Below are positions 1-6,880 of a stretch of 64,000 nt of DNA, in pieces. The DNA is from Gp6-AA40 sp036274155 (lineage in GTDB: Bacteria > Acidobacteriota > Vicinamibacteria > Vicinamibacterales > UBA2999), in the NCBI GenBank assembly GCA_036274155.1, contig DASUGH010000191.1, forward strand, positions 11,213 through 75,212. Reading direction: 5' to 3'. Made by a program: the position numbers and the translations under genes. Below the pieces are notes generated by a model. The model was not told the DNA's origin, made no database searches, and worked only from the letters and a program-made list of their open reading frames with translations. Within the stretch, counting starts at the first letter, position 1, and every line of letters begins with the position of its first letter.

Positions 1-717
1 GTGGCGCAGTTCCTCCGACACCCTCCGAAGCAGACCGCCGCAACGCCTGCCGCCGGCAGCGCGGCGCCTGCACCCCGTCCCGCCCCAGCGGCCGGACGGC
101 AGTTCACCACGCTCGAGGTGCTCACCTCACCGCGCTTCTACATCATGTATGCGTCCTTCGTGCTGATGGCCACCGGAGGACTGTTGGTCACCGCGAACCA
201 GGGCAAGATGGGGGCGTCCTGGGGGTTCTCCGCCGCCACGCTGACCATGGCGGCGACGCTGAGCCCGCTCGGGAACGGCGCCAGCCGCATCTTCTGGGGC
301 TGGGCGTCCGATCGCCTGGGCCGCGAGATGGCGATGATTGTCGCCTTCACCCTGCAAGCGATCTGCTTGTTTCTCGTCATCTCCGTTGGACCAACCTCTC
401 CGGAGATGTTCCTGATCATGGTGACGCTGGTGTACTTCACCTGGGGCGAGATCTATTCGCTGTTCCCCTCGATGTCCGCTGACTACTTCGGCACCGCGCA
501 TGCCACCTCCAACTATGCGGTGCTCTACACGGCAAAGGGCGTCGCCTCGATCATCGGCCCATATTTCGGCGCGATCATCTTCGAGCGATCCGGCAGCTGG
601 GCAATCGGGATGTATGGCTGCGCCGTGATGGCGCTCGTCGCCGCCGGACTGGCGGTCTGGCTCCGCGCCGAACGGGTCTCGGCTCAGGCGCGAGCGCGGA
701 TCCCCGCTACGGCGTGA
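1..717 (+). CDS. MFS transporter of oxalate/formate antiporter type, C-terminal half (cut by window edge)
   Basis: The reading frame is open from base 1, so the gene begins outside the window and only about 238 residues are seen. The first 40 residues are an Ala/Pro-rich cytoplasmic linker of the kind that joins the two six-helix halves of OFA-family carriers. Six hydrophobic segments follow, with the MFS loop motif WGWASDRLGRE (about residue 99) between the second and third. The stretch TWGEIYSLFPSMSADYFGT near residue 147 is typical of the OFA subfamily, which exchanges small carboxylates such as oxalate and formate across the inner membrane. The true substrate cannot be told from this half. 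It ends 295 bases before the convergent cysA. Confidence 0.8.
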   Translation: MAQFLRHPPKQTAATPAAGSAAPAPRPAPAAGRQFTTLEVLTSPRFYIMYASFVLMATGGLLVTANQGKMGASWGFSAATLTMAATLSPLGNGASRIFWGWASDRLGREMAMIVAFTLQAICLFLVISVGPTSPEMFLIMVTLVYFTWGEIYSLFPSMSADYFGTAHATSNYAVLYTAKGVASIIGPYFGAIIFERSGSWAIGMYGCAVMALVAAGLAVWLRAERVSAQARARIPATA

Positions 718-735
718 CGAGTCCCGGCAACGGAG

Positions 736-1000
736 TTGACGGAGGAACGGGACACGCTCACACGGAGTAACGGAGAAACGGAGGACGAACGGAGGGCGTG
801 TGGTGCCCCATGCGGCGGCAGGTGGGTACCCTACGAAGGTCCAGAGTGGGCCCGCGCGACACGCGGCAGGGATCGAAGGCCGGCGCGCCCACCTGCTGAA
901 CGTGACCTGCAGCCAGCTCCGTTCACTCCGTTCCTCCGTTTCTCCCAGGTTAGGTAACCGTTTCTCCGTCATCCGCGTTTCTCTGTCATCCCCGTTTCTC
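736..1000. repeat. Dispersed hairpin repeat element, copy A
   Basis: The left side is built from ACGGAGAAACGGAGGA-like words and the right side from their reverse complement (CCGTTCCTCCGTTTCTCC). A nested GCAGGTGGG / CCCACCTGC inverted pair lies inside. A second copy lies at 19345-19585 with the same order of parts. No protein-coding evidence was seen. It fills the gap between two convergent genes. Confidence 0.6.
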
Positions 1001-1011
1001 CGCAGTCCCGG

Positions 1012-2064
1012 TCACTGCATGAACACGCGCACCTTCCTCGGCTTCACGTAGACCTGTTCGCCAACAATGGCCCGGATCTTCTCGTACTGCTCGCGTCCGA
1101 GCTCGATCTGAATCACCTGGCCCTCCGCGCCGCGTACCTCGATCTTCACCACCGCTCCGGCCGCGCGCACGTCGGTGATCGTCGCCCACAGACCACCCCC
1201 TTTGTCGGCGCGGCTGATGTCGAGCTCGTGCGGCCGCGCGTAGCCGGCAGCGTCTCGCGCTTCAGTGTGCGGGTGGTCGGGGTATTCCACGGCAATCGGG
1301 CCGAGCAGCGCCTTCCCGTCCTGGACACGCCCGTGGAAGATGTTGACGTTGCCGAGGAAGTTGACGACGAATGGCGTGGCAGGATGGTCCAGCACCTCGT
1401 CGGGCGTCCCGTCCTGCTCGATGCGTCCCTCGTTCATGACCACGACGCGGTTCGCGAGCTCGAGCGCCTCCTCCTGATCGTGCGTGACGAACACGCTGGT
1501 GAGGTGGATGTCGGCGTGGAGCCGGCGCAGCCAGCGCCGCAGCTCCTGCCGCACCTTGGCGTCGAGCGCGCCAAACGGCTCGTCGAGCAGCAGCACCTTC
1601 GGCTGCACGGCGAGGGCACGTGCCAGGGCGACACGCTGACGCTGGCCGCCTGAAAGCTGCGACGGATAGCGATCGCCGAGATAGTCGAGCTGCACCATCG
1701 CGAGCAGCTCGTTCACCCGCGCGCGGATCTCCGCGTCGCTCGGCCGCTGCCCGCGCGGACGGACGCGCAGGCCGAAGGCGACGTTTTCAACGACGGTCAT
1801 GTGGCGGAAGAGCGCGTAATGCTGGAACACGAAACCGACCCCACGATCGCGGGGATCACGTCTCGTGGCATCGTCGCCGTCGAAGAGCACTGATCCGCGG
1901 TCGGCTTCCTCCAGACCGGCAATGATCCGCAGCAGTGTGGTCTTGCCCGAACCCGATGGTCCGAGCAGTGCCAGCAGCTCCCCCTGCTTCACCGTGAAGC
2001 TCACGTCGTCGAGGGCGACGAAGCTACCGAAGCGTTTCCTCACGCCGCTGATTTCGATACTCAT
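1012..2064 (-). CDS. cysA: Sulfate/thiosulfate ABC transporter, ATP-binding subunit
   Basis: A 350-residue ATPase that powers sulfate or thiosulfate import at the inner membrane. Walker A is GPSGSGKTT (about residue 36), the ABC signature is LSGGQRQRVALARAL, and Walker B is KVLLLDEPFGALD followed by the switch histidine in VFVTHDQEEALEL. A C-terminal TOBE-like domain follows from about residue 240, as in CysA. The ATG at 2064 starts the conserved MSIEISGVRKRFG; a longer open frame upstream is only the shadow of cysW. It overlaps the cysW stop by 4 bases (ATGA), so the two are translationally coupled. It is the last gene of the sbp-cysT-cysW-cysA unit. Confidence 0.95.
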   Translation of the reverse strand: MSIEISGVRKRFGSFVALDDVSFTVKQGELLALLGPSGSGKTTLLRIIAGLEEADRGSVLFDGDDATRRDPRDRGVGFVFQHYALFRHMTVVENVAFGLRVRPRGQRPSDAEIRARVNELLAMVQLDYLGDRYPSQLSGGQRQRVALARALAVQPKVLLLDEPFGALDAKVRQELRRWLRRLHADIHLTSVFVTHDQEEALELANRVVVMNEGRIEQDGTPDEVLDHPATPFVVNFLGNVNIFHGRVQDGKALLGPIAVEYPDHPHTEARDAAGYARPHELDISRADKGGGLWATITDVRAAGAVVKIEVRGAEGQVIQIELGREQYEKIRAIVGEQVYVKPRKVRVFMQ

Positions 2065-2963
2065 TGGACTGCCGGCGCTCCAGCCATCGCGGCGGCATCT
2101 GCGGCTTCCGGCGCGAGCCGCCGCTCGACCACCGTCTTGACGACGAGCGTGATGAGCGCCAGGAACGCGAGGAGAGACGCCACGGCGAACGCCGCCTGAT
2201 ACATGTACTCGTTGTAGAGAATCTCGACGTGCAGCGGCAGCGTGTTGGTGAGGCCGCGGATCTTGCCCGACACCACCGAGACGGCTCCGAACTCGCCCAT
2301 CGCGCGCGCGTTGCAGAGAATCACCCCGTAGAGCAGGCCCCACTTGATGTTGGGCAGCGTCACCCGGAAGAAGGTCTGGAGCCCTCCGGCGCCCAGCACG
2401 CGCGCCGCTTCCTCCTCCTGTGAGCCTGCCGCCTCCATCACCGGGATGATTTCCCGGGCCACGAACGGAAACGACACGAAGATCGTCGCGAGCACGATGC
2501 CGGGAACGGCGAATACGACCTTCATGTCGTGATCGGCGATCCATGGGCCGAGGAAGCCCTGCCGGCCGAAGAGCAGCACGAAAACCATCCCGGAGATCAC
2601 CGGCGACACGGCGAATGGCAAATCAATCAGCGTCACCAGCAGGTTCTTGCCAGGAAACGTGAATTTGGCGATCGCCCAGCCGGCGCAGACACCGAACACG
2701 AGATTTGCGGGCACGGCGATAGCGGCGGCGAGCAGCGTGAGCCGTAACGCCGCGAGCGCATCGGGCTGCCTGATGGCGTCGGCGTAGGCCGCCAGGCCGC
2801 TTCCGAGCGCCTCGGCGAAGACGGTCGCGAGCGGGAGGAACAGGAAGAGCGCGAGGAAGCCGAGCGCCACGGCGATCAGCGTCCAGCGCAGCCATCGCGG
2901 CTCGGTCAATCGCCGCTCACTGCGGCCGGTGTGCCGGGCGTATGCGTGAACGGTCCCTGCCAT
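2061..2963 (-). CDS. cysW: Sulfate ABC transporter permease CysW
   Basis: A 300-residue inner-membrane permease with about six hydrophobic segments. The binding-protein-dependent transport EAA loop is seen in the region reading EEEAARVLGAGGLQTFFRVTLPNI (residues about 180-205), which contacts CysA. The ATG at 2963 is preceded by GAGGG at good spacing; the in-frame TTG four codons earlier is less likely. The short Arg-rich N-terminus before the first helix at about residue 27 is normal for CysW. It pairs with CysT to form the channel and overlaps cysA by 4 bases. Confidence 0.92.
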   Translation of the reverse strand: MAGTVHAYARHTGRSERRLTEPRWLRWTLIAVALGFLALFLFLPLATVFAEALGSGLAAYADAIRQPDALAALRLTLLAAAIAVPANLVFGVCAGWAIAKFTFPGKNLLVTLIDLPFAVSPVISGMVFVLLFGRQGFLGPWIADHDMKVVFAVPGIVLATIFVSFPFVAREIIPVMEAAGSQEEEAARVLGAGGLQTFFRVTLPNIKWGLLYGVILCNARAMGEFGAVSVVSGKIRGLTNTLPLHVEILYNEYMYQAAFAVASLLAFLALITLVVKTVVERRLAPEAADAAAMAGAPAVQ

Positions 2964-3020
2964 TTCGACCCTCAAATGTCGTAGGGTCCGCCCTTCAGGC
3001 TGACCATCGCATCGCCGGCA

Positions 3021-3830
3021 TCACCCTGCGAGCCGCCGAGTCGCCCACGACTGCAATGCGTTGATCGTCAGCAGCAGCGTGAACGAGAGCACCAGCATGA
3101 CGAGCGCGATGGCGGTTGCGCCCGCATAGTCGAACTGCTCCAGTTTGGTGATGATGAGGAGCGGCGAGATCTGTGTCTGCATCGGGAGGTTGCCGGAGAT
3201 GAAGACGACCGATCCGTACTCGCCCACAGCCCTGGCAAACGCCAGCGCGAAGCCGGTAAGCCATGCCGGATAGAGGTACGGCAGGATCACACGCACCACG
3301 ACCTTGAGTCGCGACGCCCCCAGGCTGGTCGCGGCCTCCTCGACCTCGATGTCGAGATCCTCGATCACCGGCTGCAGCGTGCGGACGACAAATGGCAGCC
3401 CGATGAAGATCATCGCGAGCGTCACGCCGAGCCTGGTAAACGCCACCTTGATGCCGTAGGGCTCGAGCAGCTGCCCCACCCAGCCATTCGGGGCGTAGAT
3501 GGCAGTCAGCGTGATTCCCGCCACGGCAGTCGGCAACGCAAAGGGCAGGTCCACCAGCGAGTCGACAATCCGGCGACCGGGAAACGAATACCGCACGAGC
3601 ACCCAGGCGACGATCAGACCGAAGACGGCGTTGACGGCCGCTGCGATGAGCGATGCGCCGATGCTCAGCTTGTACGACGCCACCACCTGCGGCTCGGTGA
3701 TCGCGCCCCAGAACGCGTCCCACGTCATTGTCGCCGTGCGCGCCGGCAACGTCATGATCGGAATGATCACGATGAGGCACAGATAGAGGACTGTGAACCC
3801 CATCGTGATGCGAAACCCCGGCAGTCTCAT
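3021..3830 (-). CDS. cysT: Sulfate ABC transporter permease CysT
   Basis: A 269-residue permease (CysT, also called CysU) with six predicted spans. The motif DLPFALPTAVAGITLTAIY (around residue 92) and the EAA loop EVEEAATSLGASRLKVVVRV (around 161) are typical of the family. It forms the heterodimeric channel with CysW for sulfate uptake. The ATG at 3830 begins a short positively charged segment before the first helix. The gap to cysW is 57 bases and the gap to the binding-protein gene upstream is about 80 bases, the latter filled by heptamer repeats. Confidence 0.93.
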   Translation of the reverse strand: MRLPGFRITMGFTVLYLCLIVIIPIMTLPARTATMTWDAFWGAITEPQVVASYKLSIGASLIAAAVNAVFGLIVAWVLVRYSFPGRRIVDSLVDLPFALPTAVAGITLTAIYAPNGWVGQLLEPYGIKVAFTRLGVTLAMIFIGLPFVVRTLQPVIEDLDIEVEEAATSLGASRLKVVVRVILPYLYPAWLTGFALAFARAVGEYGSVVFISGNLPMQTQISPLLIITKLEQFDYAGATAIALVMLVLSFTLLLTINALQSWATRRLAG

Positions 3831-3855
3831 ACGACCGTCAATTTCTCCATGGCGT

Positions 3856-3911
3856 CACGATCCGAGCCCCGAGTCCCGAGCCCCGAGTCCCGAGCCCCGG
3901 ATCCCGAGTTC
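3856..3911. repeat. Heptamer tandem repeat (GAGCCCC/GAGTCCC)
   Basis: About eight seven-base units (GAGCCCC, GAGTCCC, GGATCCC) lie between sbp and cysT inside the transporter operon. The same unit family recurs at 13447, 16990, 20941 and 63833. Confidence 0.7.
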
Positions 3912-3912
3912 T

Positions 3913-4920
3913 TCATCTCCCTGGCTTGTATATCTGGTCGAACGTTCCGCCGTCGGCGAAATGCGTCTTCTGTGCTGCCTGCCAGCCCTTGAACGCCTCG
4001 TCGACGGTGAAGAGCGTCACCTTGGCAAAGGTGCTGGCGTACTTCGCCGCCACGGTCGCGTCACGCGGACGGTAATAGTGCCTGGCAGCGATCTCCTGCC
4101 CTTCGGGTGAGTAGAGGAACTTCAGATACTCTTCGGCCACGGCCCGCGTCTTCTTTCTGTCGACGACCGCGTCGACGACCGCCACGGGCGGCTCGGCGAG
4201 AATGCTGACCGTCGGCACGACGATCTCGACCTTGTCTTTCGCCTCGGCGCGCGCGAGGTACGCCTCGTTCTCCCACGCGAGCAGGACATCGCCCAGTCCA
4301 CGCTGCACGAACGTGTTCGTCGCGCCGCGCGCGCCCGAGTCGAGCACCGGCACGTTCTTGTACAAGGCCGCTACGAACTCCCTGCCCTTGGCATCGCTGC
4401 CGCCGCTCTTTCTCTTGCCGTATTCCCAGGCGGCCAGGTAGTTCCATCGCGCGCCGCCAGAGGTCTTCGGATTGGGCGTGATGACGCCGATGCCCGGCTT
4501 CACGAGATCGCCCCAGTCCTTGATCCCCTTCGGATTGCCCCTGCGCACGAGAAAGACGATCGTCGACGTAAATGGCGCGCTGTTCTGCGGCAGACGCTGC
4601 TGCCAGCCTGGTTTGATGAGTCCGGCGCGCTGAATCGCATCGATGTCGTAGCCGAGTGCCAGCGTGACGACATCGGCGTCGAGCCCGTCGCTCACCGCGC
4701 GCGCCTGCGCTCCGGAGCCGCCGTGCGACTGCTGAATCGTGACCTTCTGCATCGTCTTGCCGGCCCAGTACTTCGCGAACGCTGCGTTGAAGTCGGCATA
4801 GAGCTCGCGAGTGGGGTCGTAGGAGACGTTGAGCAGCGCCGGCTGCGCGTGGAGCGTGGCGGCCGTAGTGATGATGGCGACCGCGAGAACAGTCGATCGT
4901 ATGAATCTCGATATGCGCAT
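3913..4920 (-). CDS. sbp: Sulfate-binding periplasmic protein
   Basis: A 335-residue secreted binding protein that captures sulfate (or thiosulfate) and delivers it to CysTWA. A signal peptide (about 25 residues, ending in TLHAQ) is followed by the family hallmark LLNVSYDPTRELYADFN. The anion-site region QQSHGGSGAQARAV and the DVVTLALGYDIDA block follow at residues about 66-105. The ATG at 4920 gives a clean signal peptide; about 75 further in-frame upstream codons look like noncoding sequence. It is the first gene of the operon. Sbp and CysP are close relatives, so thiosulfate preference cannot be excluded. Confidence 0.93.
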   Translation of the reverse strand: MRISRFIRSTVLAVAIITTAATLHAQPALLNVSYDPTRELYADFNAAFAKYWAGKTMQKVTIQQSHGGSGAQARAVSDGLDADVVTLALGYDIDAIQRAGLIKPGWQQRLPQNSAPFTSTIVFLVRRGNPKGIKDWGDLVKPGIGVITPNPKTSGGARWNYLAAWEYGKRKSGGSDAKGREFVAALYKNVPVLDSGARGATNTFVQRGLGDVLLAWENEAYLARAEAKDKVEIVVPTVSILAEPPVAVVDAVVDRKKTRAVAEEYLKFLYSPEGQEIAARHYYRPRDATVAAKYASTFAKVTLFTVDEAFKGWQAAQKTHFADGGTFDQIYKPGR

Positions 4921-5282
4921 GATGTTCCTGTTCGGCAGGTAACCTGACCAGCCTCCGCCAAGGCTCCGGCGGTCCGCCGTAGCTTCAGCGAAGGCGGAAA
5001 CGTGCGGCGAACCCGCGGAACCGGCCGCCAGGGCGCGGGCAATCTGCCAGCGGGCGCGCAAAGCCAACCGGATGACCTGAGGCGGACAGTCTTGTCGGTT
5101 CGTTGATCTCCGAGGTCCCAGCATCGATCGCCTCTGCGCGCGCACCGCAGCACGCGCAGACTCTGCGCGACCGGTACTTCAGTCGGGCGTTCGGTTGAGG
5201 AATGAAACGATCGGGCGAGGCCCTTCCTCGGCCCGAGGCTCGAGCCACACCAACCATCCGACAGGCAAGCCTCGCGCCAGCC
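4921..5282. other. Intergenic region upstream of sbp
   Basis: No credible gene. It holds an imperfect palindromic repeat around 4952-5000 of the type CCGCCGTAGC / GCGAAGGCGG, a family seen again at about 24262, 25700, 37530, 48122, 48664 and 49335. The sbp promoter should lie here, but no clear -35/-10 or -24/-12 pair was found. Confidence 0.5.
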
Positions 5283-6353
5283 TCACTGGTGGGACGCCCG
5301 AAAGCGACGCCAGTCGATCTTCAGCTTCCGCATGCGGGCGCGCAGCGTGTGGGGATTGATCCGAAGCATTCGCGCGGCGCCATGTGGACCTTCCACGCGT
5401 CCATGCGTATGGTCGAGCGCTGCCTCGATGTGGCGCCGCATCGCGACATCGAGCGGTTCGATGACCGGCCGCCGCAAGGAGGCGGGCTCCAACGACGGCT
5501 GCGTGTCGGCAGGCCTCGCGGCATCCTGGCCGCCGAGCGCTGCGCCGACGCTGAGCGTCCTCCCCTGCCCGATGAGCACCGCGCGATCCATGACCGCTGC
5601 CATCTCGCGCACGTTGCCCGGCCACCGATACCCGGCGAGCACGTGCACGTCGCTGTCGGTGACCGCCACGGGCCGAAGGCCGAACTTGTTGGCAGCACGC
5701 TCGGCGAAATATTCGGCAAAGGCCCGAATGTCGCCGGGACGATCGCGCAGCGGCGGAATGACGATCGGAAAGACCGAGAGGCGGTAGTAGAGGTCCTCCC
5801 GAAACGTCTGCGCTTCGACCATTGCCGGCAGGTCGCGATGGGTCGCCGCGACGATCCTGACGCTGACCCGAATGGGACGCTCCCCTCCAACACGCACCAC
5901 TTCACTGTCCTGGAGCACGCGGAGGAGTCGGACCTGGGCGGCGGGAGCAAGCTCGCCAATCTCGTCCAGGAACAGCGTCCCGCCGTCCGCCTGCTCGAAC
6001 CACCCCCTGCGCCGCGCCACCGCCCCGGTGAAGGCGCCCTGCTCGTGACCGAACAGCTCTGAGTCGATGAGCTCAGGCGCGATCGCGCCGCAATTCACAC
6101 GACGAAACGGCCCCTTCCGAAACGGCGAATGGTCGTGAATGGCGCGAGCGATGATCTCCTTCCCCGTTCCGGTTTCTCCAAACAGCAGCACCGGCGCGTT
6201 GCTCCGCGAGACGAGCTGCGCGCGTGCGATCACGGCGGCAAGGCCGGTGTCGCCGCCGATCAGCCGCTCGTCGCTCGAAGGCTGGCTGCCGGTGATCAGA
6301 TGCTCGGGAACCGGCCGTGGCCGGCCGTCGGACGTCCGTATGCTCTGTGACAT
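5283..6353 (-). CDS. Sigma-54-dependent transcriptional activator without a receiver domain
   Basis: A 356-residue AAA+ enhancer-binding protein. Walker A GETGTGKE (about residue 60), the sigma-54 contact loop GAFTGA (about 107), Walker B GGTLFLDEIGEL (about 124) and the sensor II region WPGNVREM (about 248) are intact. A Fis-type helix-turn-helix ends the protein (HGRVEGPHGAARMLRINPHTLRARMRKL). Only about 30 residues precede the AAA+ core, so there is no receiver, GAF or PAS domain. Its signal must come through another protein or concentration. It sits upstream of the sulfate transporter on the same strand and is divergent from the TonB receptor gene. Which of these it controls is not shown. 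Confidence 0.88.
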   Translation of the reverse strand: MSQSIRTSDGRPRPVPEHLITGSQPSSDERLIGGDTGLAAVIARAQLVSRSNAPVLLFGETGTGKEIIARAIHDHSPFRKGPFRRVNCGAIAPELIDSELFGHEQGAFTGAVARRRGWFEQADGGTLFLDEIGELAPAAQVRLLRVLQDSEVVRVGGERPIRVSVRIVAATHRDLPAMVEAQTFREDLYYRLSVFPIVIPPLRDRPGDIRAFAEYFAERAANKFGLRPVAVTDSDVHVLAGYRWPGNVREMAAVMDRAVLIGQGRTLSVGAALGGQDAARPADTQPSLEPASLRRPVIEPLDVAMRRHIEAALDHTHGRVEGPHGAARMLRINPHTLRARMRKLKIDWRRFRASHQ

Positions 6354-6368
6354 GATCTGGAATAAGCT

Positions 6369-6401
6369 GTGTTATACAACCGATAATCTAGTATATATCA
6401 C
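6369..6401. promoter_or_regulatory. Imperfect inverted repeat in an AT-rich island, candidate operator
   Basis: The left arm GTGTTATACAAC (6369-6380) and right arm GTATATATCAC (6391-6401) are near reverse complements around a 10-base centre. The site is strikingly AT-rich against its surroundings and lies 16 bases upstream of the regulator's start, in the gap it shares with the divergent TonB receptor gene. It could be a binding site for autoregulation. Confidence 0.4.
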
Positions 6402-6880
6402 GTGGATCTGAGCCCGGCTTTGAGCGCCGGCATCGGTGTCGCCATCGAGCATTGAGCTGTGACATTGAGCTTTGAGCATTGATCCCCGACAGGCTTGCGT
6501 TTTGCCTCCTGTCGCCGACGTGATCGTCCCAACCTCCCGCTGTCGCCGTCGCTCGTGTGCTCCGCACGGGTGCGCCTGTACGCGGCCGGCGGCCGGAGGG
6601 TGAGCGAGAGAAGTCCTCAGAGAACACGTCTTCTCCACTTCACTCCGAGTCGGTCGGCTTCCTCCATCCGCCCCCGCTTTTCCTTCCGCCGAGCTGGAGC
6701 TCGGCGCTGCGAAGGAGAGGGCTGGAGCCCGGCGCTGTGAAGAGCGCTGGAGCTCGGCGCTGCAAGAGCGCGCTCAGGCGCGACAACAGACTCGAACATC
6801 AACGGTTGATTGCCCTGCGCGCCGGCCGGCGTGTGGTGTCGCGGGGAATGGCCACCCTGGGCCAATGGAGCGTTCCCGAC
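6402..6880. other. Long leader region of the TonB receptor gene
   Basis: No supported gene. It contains short direct repeats of TTGAGCATTGA type (about 6450-6485) and three copies of a GCTGGAGCTCGGCGCTG-like palindromic word between 6689 and 6765. The same frame as the receptor stays open from 6557, but the composition there looks noncoding. Confidence 0.5.

Noticed and set aside
127..972. 281-residue minus-strand frame across the MFS gene
   Set aside because: Antisense shadow of the transporter and the hairpin repeat; Arg/Gly-rich with no domain.
5030..5060. Possible sigma-54 promoter (TGGCAG..TTGC) upstream of sbp
   Set aside because: The spacing between the GG and GC elements is too short for a -24/-12 promoter.
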